64,000 bases of DNA. Source: Nocardioides ochotonae (GTDB lineage: Bacteria; Actinomycetota; Actinomycetes; Propionibacteriales; Nocardioidaceae). Where the stretch lies: positions 1,537,001 to 1,601,000 of the forward strand of contig NZ_CP061769.1 of assembly GCF_011420305.2 (NCBI RefSeq). Reading direction: 5' to 3'. Shown one piece after another: positions 35,974 to 44,720 of the stretch. Under the pieces are notes generated by a model that was not told the DNA's origin, did no database searches, and was given only the letters and a program-made list of their open reading frames with translations. The position numbers were made by a program, and so were the translations under genes. Position 1 is the first letter of the stretch, and every line of letters starts with the position of its first letter.

Positions 35974-37086
35974 GTGGACTACAGCCACGACGAGCAGCAG
36001 CAGGAGGTCGCGGGTCTCGCCGCGACCATCCTCGACGACATCGTGACCCCCGACCATCTCGCCGCGCTGGCCTCGAGCGGGGCGGCGTACGACGAGCGCA
36101 CCTGGCGCGAGCTCGCCCGCGCCGGCCTGCTCGGCATCGCCCTCCCCGAGGCCCATGGCGGAAGCGGCGCGGGCCTGGTGGAGCTCGGCCTCGTCGTCGA
36201 GCACGCCGCCCGGGTGAACGCGCCGCTGTTCCTCGTGGAGACGGCCGTCGCCGCCGCGGGCGCGGTCGCCCACCTCGGCACCGAGGCGCAGCGCGCCCGG
36301 CTGCTTCCGGGGTTCGCGGCGGGGGAGAGCCTGCTCAGCGCCGCGATCGCGCGCCGCAGCACCGCCTCGCCCGGGTTCACCGCGACCCGGAGCGACGGGG
36401 TGCTCGTGGTCGACGGCGCCGCGGCCCACGTGCCGCTGGCGGCCGTTGCCGACCGGGTCCTGCTGCCGGTCACCGACGCCGAGGGGCACCGCGGCCTGGT
36501 GCTCGTCGCCCCTGGGGCGGACGGGGTCACCCTGGTCGAGCACCCGTCGGTGGACCGGCAGCGCCGCTGGCGCCTCGAGGCCGCCGGCGTGCGGGTCGAC
36601 CTCGAGGACGTCGTCGTCGCGCCGACCGCCGCGAGTGCCGAGGCGATGGAGTGGTTCGACGTCCTCGTCACCTCCTTCCGCGCGGTCCAGCAGCTCGGCA
36701 CCGCCCAGGGAGCACTGGCGATGGCGGCCGAGCACGTCCGCAGCCGCGAGCAGTTCGGTCGACCGATCGGCACCTTCCAGGCGGTCTCGCACGCGGTCGC
36801 CGACGCCTACATCGACGTGCAGGGGATCCGGCTGACCACCTGGCGCGCGGTCTGGCTGCTCGACCAGGGGACCAGCGACCCGGAGGCTGCGGCGATCGCG
36901 GCGTGGTGGGCCGCGGACGCCCCGGTGCGGATCGTCGAGACCGCCATGCAGGTGCACGGCGGGGTCTCGGTCGACCTGGACTACCCGCTGCACCGCTACT
37001 TCCTGGCCGCGCGTCAGGGCGGCCTGGCCCTCGGCGGCTCGGGGCAGACCCTCCTCGACCTCGGCGACCGGATGGCGGTGGCATGA
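35974..37086 (+). CDS. acyl-CoA dehydrogenase, beta-type subunit of the second pair
   Basis: A 370-residue partner of the preceding enzyme, with GLLGIALPEAHGGSG near residue 50, REQFGRPIGTFQAVSHAVA near residue 258 and AMQVHGGVSVDLDYPLHRYF near the C-terminus. The pattern parallels the beta-type protein at 29701-30822. GTG 35974 follows GAGGAG. The stop overlaps the CaiB ATG as ATGA. The two pairs may act on successive rounds or different chain lengths of one substrate (inference). Confidence 0.88.
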   Translation: MDYSHDEQQQEVAGLAATILDDIVTPDHLAALASSGAAYDERTWRELARAGLLGIALPEAHGGSGAGLVELGLVVEHAARVNAPLFLVETAVAAAGAVAHLGTEAQRARLLPGFAAGESLLSAAIARRSTASPGFTATRSDGVLVVDGAAAHVPLAAVADRVLLPVTDAEGHRGLVLVAPGADGVTLVEHPSVDRQRRWRLEAAGVRVDLEDVVVAPTAASAEAMEWFDVLVTSFRAVQQLGTAQGALAMAAEHVRSREQFGRPIGTFQAVSHAVADAYIDVQGIRLTTWRAVWLLDQGTSDPEAAAIAAWWAADAPVRIVETAMQVHGGVSVDLDYPLHRYFLAARQGGLALGGSGQTLLDLGDRMAVA

Positions 37087-39377
37087 CGATGACGAGCACC
37101 ACGTCCGGGACCTCCCTGCCGCTCGCCGGGCTGCGCGCGCTCGAGTGGTCCACCTCGATCGCCGGGGCCTACGCCGGGCGGCTGCTCGCCGACGCCGGCG
37201 TCACGGTCACGCGGCTCGGTGGCGCCGCGACCCTGGGCCGCGGCCCCGAGCTCGACGGCTACCTCCACCTCGGCAAGGAGCGCCGCGAGGGTGACCTGGC
37301 CGATCTGGTCGCGGCCGCTGCCACAGCCGACCTGGTCGTCCTCGAGCTCCCCGACGCCCCCGAGGACGGCTTGCTGGATCGCTTCGGGGATGCCGCGGTC
37401 GTGGTGATCACGCCCTTCGGGCTGACCGGGCCGTGGGCCGGCACCGCACGCCCGTGGAGCGAGCTCACCCTGCAGCTGGAGGGCGGGGCGCTGAGCTCGC
37501 GCGGCTCGATGGACTCCTATCCGGTGATGACCGGGTCCTCGGAGGCGCTGTGGATCGCCGGGTCGATGGCCGCCGGCGCGGTGGTCACGGCGCTCCAGGG
37601 CGAGCGGTCCGGGCGCCGCATCGACCTCGCGCTGCTGGATGTCACGGCCTATGCCAACAACATGTTCCAAGACGTCTCGGCCACGATCGGGCAGACTCCG
37701 CGGGCGCCGATGCCGCGGATGCGGCTGACCCCCGGCGTCGAACCGGCCTCGGACGGGTGGGTGGGGTTCAACCTCGCCTCGGCGGCCAACCACCAGGACT
37801 TCCTGGTGCTGATGGAACGGCCCGAGTGGCTCGCCGACGAGCAGATGAGCACGTTCCTGGGGCGCTACGCCCGGTACGCGGAGTGGGTCGAGGCCGTGCG
37901 CGCCTGGACCCGGCGCCACACCGTCGCCGAGTGCGTCGAGGCCGCCGGTCGCTTCCGGATTCCCGCCGCCCCGGTGCACGACGGCGCGAGCATCCTGCAC
38001 GACGAGCAGGTCGTGGCCCGCGACTTCTACGAGACCCACCCGTCGGGCGCGTTCACGATGCCGCGCCCGCCCTTCCTGTTCGACGGCGTACGCCCGGAGC
38101 GCGGGGTGCCGTCCACCGCGGCGGAGCACACGGCGCCGGCCAGCACCGACGGGCTGCCCTTCGCCGGCCTGCGTGTCCTCGACCTCGGCACCTGGTGGGT
38201 GGGCGCGTACGTCGGCGCCGCCCTCGGTGCCGGGGGCGCCGACGTGGTCAAGGTCGAGAGCACCAGCCGGATCGACGGGTCGCGGACGATGGGCTTCGTC
38301 CCCACCGAGCGCGAGCACTGGTGGGACCTGGGCAACATCTACCTCGGGGTGAACGTCAACAAGCGTGACCTCACCCTCGACCTCGCCACCGCCGCGGGGC
38401 GCGAGCTGCTGGTGCGGATGATCGGCGACGCCGACGTGCTGATCGAGAACTACGCACCGCGGGTGCTCGAGGCCATCGGGCTGGACTGGGACGCCGTGCA
38501 CGAGATCAACCCGCGGCTGGTGATGCTGCGGATGCCCGCCTTCGGGCTGACCGGGCCGCGCCGCGAGATGGTCGGCTACGCCCAGACCGTCGAGCAGTTC
38601 TCCGGCCTGTGCTGGCGCACCGGGTATCCCGGGGGCGATCCGACGAACCCGTCCGGGCCCGCCGACCCGATGGGCGCGGCCAGCTCGTTCTTCGCGCTCT
38701 CCGCAGCCCTCCTCGAGGCCCGCCGCAGTGGCCGGGGGATCCTGGTCGAGGCCACGCTCGCCGAGAGCGCGATGGTGATGGCCTCCGAGCAGGTCCTCGC
38801 CTGGACCGGTCGAGGCGAGCTGCTCGAGCGCACCGGCAACCGCTCGGCCCTCGCCGACGTCCAGGGGGTCTTCGCCGTCCGCGGCACCGACGAGTGGGTC
38901 GGCCTCTCGGTCCTCGACGACGCGCAGTGGCGCGGCCTGGTCGCGGCCACCGGGTTCACCGAGTGGCTGAGCGACCCCGCGCTCGCCGACCGGGCCGGCC
39001 GGCAGGCCGCCGCCGACCGGCTCGAGGCGCAGCTTGCCGACTGGTTCGCCACGCACGACGCCGACGAGGCGGTCGAGAAGCTCCTCGGGGCGGGGGTCCC
39101 GGCGGGCCGTCGTACCGACTGGCGCTGGGTGCACGAGCACCCGCAGCTGGCCGGTCGCGGCACCTACACCGTCGTCGAGCACCCGTACGCCGGGGAGGTG
39201 CCGCTGCCGGGACTGCCCTACCAGCGCGTCGGCACGCCGTCGTGGATCACCCGGCGCCCGCCGCTGCTCGGTGAGCACAACGAGGAGATCCTGTGCGGCG
39301 AGCTGGGGCTGTCGCCGGAGGCGTACCAGGAGCTGGTCGACAGCCAGGTCGTCGGCACCCGGCCGGCGGGTCAGTGA
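37083..39377 (+). CDS. tandem-domain CaiB/BaiF CoA-transferase
   Basis: A 764-residue protein holding two consecutive family III CoA-transferase domains. Domain 1 (about residues 12-340) has LAGLRALEWSTSIAGAYAGR and the segment DLALLDVTAY with the expected Asp. Domain 2 (about 355-755) has FAGLRVLDLGTWWVGAYVG, then VKVES, and EATLAESAMV with Glu at the equivalent position. Family enzymes move CoA between acids through a mixed anhydride. Domain 1 is more diverged and may be structural. ATGA overlap upstream, GTGA overlap downstream. Confidence 0.88.
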   Translation: MTMTSTTSGTSLPLAGLRALEWSTSIAGAYAGRLLADAGVTVTRLGGAATLGRGPELDGYLHLGKERREGDLADLVAAAATADLVVLELPDAPEDGLLDRFGDAAVVVITPFGLTGPWAGTARPWSELTLQLEGGALSSRGSMDSYPVMTGSSEALWIAGSMAAGAVVTALQGERSGRRIDLALLDVTAYANNMFQDVSATIGQTPRAPMPRMRLTPGVEPASDGWVGFNLASAANHQDFLVLMERPEWLADEQMSTFLGRYARYAEWVEAVRAWTRRHTVAECVEAAGRFRIPAAPVHDGASILHDEQVVARDFYETHPSGAFTMPRPPFLFDGVRPERGVPSTAAEHTAPASTDGLPFAGLRVLDLGTWWVGAYVGAALGAGGADVVKVESTSRIDGSRTMGFVPTEREHWWDLGNIYLGVNVNKRDLTLDLATAAGRELLVRMIGDADVLIENYAPRVLEAIGLDWDAVHEINPRLVMLRMPAFGLTGPRREMVGYAQTVEQFSGLCWRTGYPGGDPTNPSGPADPMGAASSFFALSAALLEARRSGRGILVEATLAESAMVMASEQVLAWTGRGELLERTGNRSALADVQGVFAVRGTDEWVGLSVLDDAQWRGLVAATGFTEWLSDPALADRAGRQAAADRLEAQLADWFATHDADEAVEKLLGAGVPAGRRTDWRWVHEHPQLAGRGTYTVVEHPYAGEVPLPGLPYQRVGTPSWITRRPPLLGEHNEEILCGELGLSPEAYQELVDSQVVGTRPAGQ

Positions 39378-40537
39378 GCGGCCCGCTCGCCGGGGTCCGC
39401 GTCGTGGAGCTCGTGGCCCAGGGCCCGGCGCCGTTCGCCTGCATGCTGCTCGCCGACCTCGGGGCGGAGGTGATCGGGATCGAGCGCCCCGGGACCCAGC
39501 GGCACGCACCCGACGCGCACTCGCGCGGACGGCGCTCGGTCGCCCTCGACCTGAAGCAGGACGCCGGACGCGAGGTCCTCCTGGACCTCCTCGCCGACGC
39601 CGACGTCCTGGTCGAGGGCTTCCGGCCCGGGGTCACCGAGCGCCTCGGGGTGGGGCCGCAGGAGTGCCACGCCCGCAACCCCGCGCTGGTCTACGCGCGA
39701 ATGACCGGGTGGGGCCAGGACGGCCCGCTCGCCCAGCGGGCCGGGCACGACATCAACTACCTCGCGCTCACCGGCGCCCTGGCCGCCATCGGCGAGCCCG
39801 GTCGAGCACCGGTGCCGCCGCTCAACCTGGCGGCCGACTACGGCGGCGGCGGCATGCTGCTGGCGCTGGGCATCCTGGCCGCGCTGCACGAACGCACGGC
39901 GTCCGGTCTCGGGCAGGTCGTCGACACCGCGATGGTGGACGGCGTCGGGCTGATGCTCGCGCCGTTCCACGCGATGGCCGCGCGCGGGCAGTGGCGCGAG
40001 CGGGGGACCAACCTCCTGGACGGAGGGGCGCCCTTCTACCGCGTCTATCGCACCAGCGACGACCGGTGGCTGTCGGTCGGAGCGATCGAGCCCGCCTTCT
40101 ACCGCGCGTTCCTCGACGTGCTCGGTCTCGACCCCGTCTCGCTCGGCGAGCAGCTGGACCGCGAGGCCTGGCCCGCGGCGACCGCCCGGATCGCCGACGT
40201 CGTCGCCACCCGCACCCGCGCGGAGTGGGAGCAGGCCTTCGCCGGGGTCGACGCCTGCGTGCAGGCCGTCCTCGAGCTGGCCGAGGTGCCCGAGCACGCC
40301 CACGTGCGGGCGCGCGGCGGGTTCACCGACGTGCACGGGACTCCGCACCCGGCACCCGCTCCGCGGCTGAGTCGTACGCCGGCGCAGCGCCCGGACCCGG
40401 CGGAGCCGCTCGGCGCCAGCACGGTGGCCGTGCTCGCCGCGCTGGGTCGCACCCCGGAGCAGGTCCACGCGCTGTGCGCCTCCGGCGCCGCCGGCGTACC
40501 CGCTGAGCGGGAGCCCGGCACCGGGGTCCTCGCATGA
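39374..40537 (+). CDS. alpha-methylacyl-CoA racemase-like CaiB family protein
   Basis: A 387-residue CaiB-family protein closest to alpha-methylacyl-CoA racemases, which interconvert 2R/2S methyl-branched acyl-CoAs before beta-oxidation. The racemase His is likely in GHDINYLALTGAL near residue 127 and the Asp in NLAADYGGGGMLLALGI near residue 155, matching the His/Asp pair of mycobacterial MCR. GTG 39374 overlaps the previous stop (GTGA). Its presence supports a methyl-branched or steroid/terpenoid side-chain substrate. Confidence 0.82.
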   Translation: MSGPLAGVRVVELVAQGPAPFACMLLADLGAEVIGIERPGTQRHAPDAHSRGRRSVALDLKQDAGREVLLDLLADADVLVEGFRPGVTERLGVGPQECHARNPALVYARMTGWGQDGPLAQRAGHDINYLALTGALAAIGEPGRAPVPPLNLAADYGGGGMLLALGILAALHERTASGLGQVVDTAMVDGVGLMLAPFHAMAARGQWRERGTNLLDGGAPFYRVYRTSDDRWLSVGAIEPAFYRAFLDVLGLDPVSLGEQLDREAWPAATARIADVVATRTRAEWEQAFAGVDACVQAVLELAEVPEHAHVRARGGFTDVHGTPHPAPAPRLSRTPAQRPDPAEPLGASTVAVLAALGRTPEQVHALCASGAAGVPAEREPGTGVLA

Positions 40538-40586
40538 GCGCTGCACTCAGCACCCGCCGCCCCCATTCACCCAGGAGGACCCCACG

Positions 40587-41717
40587 ATGAGCCGCATCAC
40601 GACCCTCGACGCGTTCGAGGAGGAGTACCGCCGCGGCATCGACGTACCGATGCAGCCGCGGGCGTGGCGCGAGGTCACCGAGGAGTGGCTGCGACGCCAC
40701 AGCGAGGGCTCGGGCGACTACAACCCGCTGCACCGCGACCGCGGCTACGCCGACGCGGCGCGCTTCCACTCACTGACCGGGTCGCCGTCGTTCCTGTTCT
40801 CCATCGACTTCGGGGCGAACGCCTCGATCTGGGGCCACCTGTCGCGCGACGACGTGGCGATGAAGGACCTCAGCATCCTCTACCTCGGCGCCGACATCGA
40901 GTGGCACCGACCGGTCTGGCTGGGCGACCGGGTGCGCTCGATCGAGACCCCCGTCGGGGTCAAGCGGCGCTCGATGCCGCAGCTGGGCGAGGCGCTGGTG
41001 TGCTCGGGGCGCACCGACTACTTCAACCACCGCGGCGAGCAGATCGCGACCCTGACCAACCACATGCTCCGCTTCGCCAACCCCGGCACCGGGGTCGCGG
41101 CCGCACCGCCCGACCCGGACCGGCCGCAGGTCGCGCCCGACCCGCTGGTGTGGCAGCGCACCCGGCGCGGCGGCGAGGTCCGCCACTTCGAGGACGTGAC
41201 GGTCGGCGAGGAGCTGCCGGCGCTGCCGAAGGGCACCTACACGACCACCGAGCTCTACCTGTTCAGCCACGGCACGCTGACCATCGGGCGCTCCGCGGAG
41301 GTCGACGAGGGCACCATCGACATGGGTGCGGGCGGGCGCGCGGACGCCGAGTACGCCCGCCGCAACCGCGCCCAGTCCGCCCAGTTCGACTACGGGCCGC
41401 AGCGCATCACCTGGCTCACCCAGATCGCCTCCGACTGGGCCGGCGACTGGGGCGACCTGGTCTCGATGAGCTCCCGGCTGCGCCGGCCCAACCTCGTGGG
41501 CGACACCAACACCGTCCACGGCCGGGTGACCGGCACCCGCGAGGTCGACGGCCAGGGTCTGGTCGACCTCCGGGTCGCCGTCGTCAACCAGGCCGACGTG
41601 GAGACCGCGACCGCCGACCTCACCGTCCGGCTCCCGCGCCGCGACGCCGGTGAGCCCCGCGAGGTCCCGATGCTCTGGGCCGACGCGGCCCACGACAGCT
41701 CCTCCATCTACGGGTGA
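40587..41717 (+). CDS. MaoC-type enoyl-CoA hydratase, double hot-dog
   Basis: A 376-residue protein with two hot-dog regions. The N-terminal one holds the hydratase-2 motif SGDYNPLH near residue 48, with catalytic Asp and His. The second (about 190-360) lacks an obvious motif and presumably completes the dimer-like fold. It would hydrate the enoyl-CoA formed by the FadE pair. AGGAGG precedes the ATG. It could also be a FAS1-type dehydratase; the operon favours a catabolic hydratase. Confidence 0.82.
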   Translation: MSRITTLDAFEEEYRRGIDVPMQPRAWREVTEEWLRRHSEGSGDYNPLHRDRGYADAARFHSLTGSPSFLFSIDFGANASIWGHLSRDDVAMKDLSILYLGADIEWHRPVWLGDRVRSIETPVGVKRRSMPQLGEALVCSGRTDYFNHRGEQIATLTNHMLRFANPGTGVAAAPPDPDRPQVAPDPLVWQRTRRGGEVRHFEDVTVGEELPALPKGTYTTTELYLFSHGTLTIGRSAEVDEGTIDMGAGGRADAEYARRNRAQSAQFDYGPQRITWLTQIASDWAGDWGDLVSMSSRLRRPNLVGDTNTVHGRVTGTREVDGQGLVDLRVAVVNQADVETATADLTVRLPRRDAGEPREVPMLWADAAHDSSSIYG

Positions 41718-41748
41718 GAGACCCGTCCACCACCTCCAGGAGAGACCC

Positions 41749-42039
41749 ATGCAGCTCAAGCCCGGACTCAAGCTCAAGGCCCCCGGCACCAGCACCGAGA
41801 TCATCGTCATCCAGGCACCGGTCAGGGACGTCACCGTCACCTGCGGCGGGGTGCCGATGTCCCCGGACGGCTCGGGAGAGGCCGGCGACGTCGCCGGCGA
41901 GGTGGTGATCGGCAAGCGCTACAGCGACGTGGCCGGGACCGTCGAGCTGCTGTGCTCTGCAGGCGGCGCCGGACCACTGGCCCTGGACGGGGAGGAGCTG
42001 GCCGTCAAGGCGGCCAAGGCCCTGCCCTCCTCGGACTGA
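41749..42039 (+). CDS. conserved small protein beside acyl-CoA ligase
   Basis: A 96-residue soluble protein, probably beta-rich. It starts MQLKPGLKLKAPG, has TCGGVPM near residue 32, GKRYSD near residue 55, VELLCSAGG near residue 66 and ends KAAKALPSSD. I recall similar short actinobacterial proteins (ending in KPLPSSD-like tails) next to acyl-CoA ligases, function unknown. The two Cys could bind metal or form a disulfide. Its own AGGAG site and 17-nt spacing to the ligase mark it as a real operon member. Confidence 0.75.
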   Translation: MQLKPGLKLKAPGTSTEIIVIQAPVRDVTVTCGGVPMSPDGSGEAGDVAGEVVIGKRYSDVAGTVELLCSAGGAGPLALDGEELAVKAAKALPSSD

Positions 42040-42056
42040 GCGCCGGAGCCGACCCG

Positions 42057-43565
42057 ATGAACATCGTGACGCTGCTCGACATGGTCGCCAGCGTCGACCC
42101 CGACCGCGTCATCCTGGGGGACAGCCGGGACGGGCTCACGCTGGCGCAGCTCCGCGACCTCGCCGACCGCGCCGCCCACCTGCTCGCCGACCATCCCGGC
42201 CGACCGCTGCTCTTCTCCGGAACGGCGTCGCCGGCCTTCCCGGTGGCCCTCTTCGGCGCCGCCGTCGCCGGGCGGGCGTTCGCGCCGGTGAGCTACCGGC
42301 TGGCGCCCGGGCCGTACGCCGAGCTGGTCACCGACCAGCTGCCCGCCACGCTCCTCGCTGAGCCGGGCGGCTGCGCCGGGCTGGAGCCCGGCCCCGACCT
42401 GACCCTCTGCACGCCGGACGCCTTCGTGAGTGCCGCCCGCGCAGCGGCGCGGACGCCGCTCGAGGCGGGGCAGGACCCCGAGGCGCCCGCGGTGCTCCTG
42501 CACACCAGCGGCACGACCGGCAAGCCGAAGGTCGCGGTGCTGCGGCACCGCCACCTCACCTCCTACGTGCTCGACGGCACCGAGATGCTCGGGGCGGGTG
42601 CCGACGAGGCGGCGCTGGTCAGCGTGCCGCCGTACCACATCGCCGGCGTCGCCGGCCTGCTCACCGGGGTCTACTCCGGACGGCGGATCGTGCAGCTGCC
42701 GAACTTCACCGCCGAGGACTGGGTCGCGACCGCCAGCGCCCAGGGCATCACCCACGCGATGGTCGTGCCCACGATGCTGGCACGCATCGTGGAGGTGCTG
42801 GAGCGGACCGGGGAGACATTGCCCGCGCTGCGTCACCTCTCCTACGGCGGCGGGCGGATGCCGCGGCCGGTGATCGAGCGGGCCCTCGCGCTGCTCCCGC
42901 ACGTCGGGTTCGTCAACGCCTACGGGCTGACCGAGACCACGTCCTCGATCGCGGTGCTCGGACCCCAGGAGCACCGCGACGCCGTCTCCACCGACGATCC
43001 GGTGGTCCGGGCGCGCCTGGAGTCGGTGGGACGTGCTCTGCCCAGCGTGGAGATCGTCTGCCGGGGTCCGCTCGGGGAGCCGTGCGAGGCCGGCACCCAC
43101 GGGGAGCTGTGGGTGCGCGGGGCGCAGGTCTCGGGGGAGTACGCCGCGTCCTCCCGCCTCGACGAGGAGGGCTGGTTCCGCACCCACGACGCCGGCTGGA
43201 TCGACGCGGAGGGCTACGTGTTCGTCGAGGGCCGCCTGGACGACGTGATCGTCCGGGGCGGGGAGAACCTGTCGCCCGGGGAGATCGAGAGCGTCCTGCT
43301 CCAGCACCCCGGGGTCCAGGACGCGGTCGTCTACGGCGCGCCCGACGACGTGTGGGGCGAGGTCGTGGTCGCGGCCGTCGTGCGCGTGCCCGCGCACGAG
43401 GTCGGCGTGGAGGAGCTGCGGGACTGGGTCGCGGCCCATCTGCGCTCGAGCCGGGTGCCGGCACAGGTCCGGTTCCTGACCGAGGTGCCCCGCAACGACA
43501 TGGGGAAGGTGCTGCGCCGGGTCCTGCGCGCGGACACCGGTACGACACCCGCAGTTTTTAGTTGA
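42057..43565 (+). CDS. AMP-dependent acyl-CoA ligase
   Basis: A 502-residue ANL-superfamily ligase activating a carboxylic acid to its CoA thioester via an acyl-adenylate. The P-loop is HTSGTTGKPK near residue 157, the A5 segment NAYGLTETTSS near residue 285, the hinge GRLDDVIVRGGENLSP near residue 395 and the catalytic Lys in RNDMGKVLRR near residue 483. It ends the rightward FadE operon and is likely the entry enzyme that loads the substrate acid onto CoA. Confidence 0.88.
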   Translation: MNIVTLLDMVASVDPDRVILGDSRDGLTLAQLRDLADRAAHLLADHPGRPLLFSGTASPAFPVALFGAAVAGRAFAPVSYRLAPGPYAELVTDQLPATLLAEPGGCAGLEPGPDLTLCTPDAFVSAARAAARTPLEAGQDPEAPAVLLHTSGTTGKPKVAVLRHRHLTSYVLDGTEMLGAGADEAALVSVPPYHIAGVAGLLTGVYSGRRIVQLPNFTAEDWVATASAQGITHAMVVPTMLARIVEVLERTGETLPALRHLSYGGGRMPRPVIERALALLPHVGFVNAYGLTETTSSIAVLGPQEHRDAVSTDDPVVRARLESVGRALPSVEIVCRGPLGEPCEAGTHGELWVRGAQVSGEYAASSRLDEEGWFRTHDAGWIDAEGYVFVEGRLDDVIVRGGENLSPGEIESVLLQHPGVQDAVVYGAPDDVWGEVVVAAVVRVPAHEVGVEELRDWVAAHLRSSRVPAQVRFLTEVPRNDMGKVLRRVLRADTGTTPAVFS

Positions 43566-43603
43566 CGAACTGCATGTTCTGCACGACAGTGATCTCGGTC
43601 ACA
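43562..43603 (+). promoter_or_regulatory. promoter with CRP-like site before the lactonase/P450 operon
   Basis: TTGACG (43562-43567) and GACAGT (43585-43590) are 17 bp apart as possible -35/-10. AGTGATCTCGGTCACA (43588-43603) matches the mycobacterial CRP pattern TGTGA-N6-TCACA at all but the first base. A GAACTGCATGTTC inverted repeat lies between the hexamers. GAGGA precedes the downstream ATG. Confidence 0.45.
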
Positions 43604-43678
43604 CCCGTCGATCGGGCGATGTCTCGGGGTCTCACGCTCATCTGATTACTCAACTTCCGACACGCAAATGAGGACAAC

Positions 43679-44644
43679 ATGGACTACGAGGCGCTCATGG
43701 TCGCGTCCGCCGAGGCAGCCGCTGCTGCCACGCCGGTGTCGGCCGCCCGACTGTCGACCGGGTACTCCTGGTCGGAGATCCCGCGGTGGCACGAGGGGAC
43801 CTTCTACTTCAGCGACATGTACAACCACCGGGTCCTCCGCCTCGACGAGGACGGGGTGGCCAGCACCTACATCGATGCCAGCACCCGCACCCCGCTGGCG
43901 CCCGAGGCGGGCAGCACGGCGACCGGCACGACCGAGGTCGTCCTCGGTGGGCTGGGCTGGCTCCCCGACGGCCGAGCGATCGTCGTGTCGATGCACGAGC
44001 GCCTGCTGCTGGTCTGGGACGGCGCCACCCTCGAGCAGTACGCCGACCTGCGCGAGGTCGCGACCTCCTCGTGCAACGACATGGTCGTCGACGCCGACGG
44101 ACGCGCCTATGTCACCCAGCTGGGCTACGACCTGTTCGCCGGCGAGGAGGCGCGCGAGGCAGGGCTGATCGTCGTCGAGCCGGACCGCACGGTCCGCGAC
44201 GCCGGGGTCGGCACCTTCCAGGGTGCCAACGGCATCGGGCTGAGCGCCGACGCCGCGACCCTGATCACCGCCGAGAACGACGGGTGCCGCATCAGCGCCC
44301 TGGATCGCGGCACCGACGGTGCGCTCTCCGGGCGTCGGGTCTGGGCCGAGCTGCCGTGGATGCCGGACGGCATCGCGATCGACGGCGCCGACGGCGTCTG
44401 GGCCGGACTTCCCGGCAGCGGCTGGGTGGGCCGCTTCGAGGAGGGCGGCAAGGCGACGCACGCGGTGCAGCTCCCGATCGACCAGGCGATGGGCACCGCC
44501 GTGGCCCTGGGGGGTGCCGACCGCTCGACGCTGTTCATCGCCTGCGGCATGGAGGTCTTCGACTGGGCCAAGTCCCGCGAGGAGGGCCTGGGCTCCATCT
44601 GGACCGCCCCGGCTCCGTACGGCGCCGGCAGCGCCCGTCCCTGA
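43679..44644 (+). CDS. SMP-30/gluconolactonase family protein
   Basis: A 321-residue six-bladed propeller of the SGL group, usually Ca/Zn-dependent lactonases. Candidate metal ligands are Glu in WSEIPRWHEG near residue 32, Asn in NGIGLSADA near residue 182 and Asp in MPDGIAIDG near residue 224. With a P450 and SDR downstream it may open a lactone formed from a cyclic ketone, though no Baeyer-Villiger enzyme is nearby. It is the first gene of this unit, behind a CRP-like site. Confidence 0.83.
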   Translation: MDYEALMVASAEAAAAATPVSAARLSTGYSWSEIPRWHEGTFYFSDMYNHRVLRLDEDGVASTYIDASTRTPLAPEAGSTATGTTEVVLGGLGWLPDGRAIVVSMHERLLLVWDGATLEQYADLREVATSSCNDMVVDADGRAYVTQLGYDLFAGEEAREAGLIVVEPDRTVRDAGVGTFQGANGIGLSADAATLITAENDGCRISALDRGTDGALSGRRVWAELPWMPDGIAIDGADGVWAGLPGSGWVGRFEEGGKATHAVQLPIDQAMGTAVALGGADRSTLFIACGMEVFDWAKSREEGLGSIWTAPAPYGAGSARP

Positions 44645-44720
44645 CCGCTCGCCCCACCGACCGCACCCACTGATCACACAGACCCGCGCCGGGAGCCCGG
44701 CGCACCGAGGAGTCAGCACC

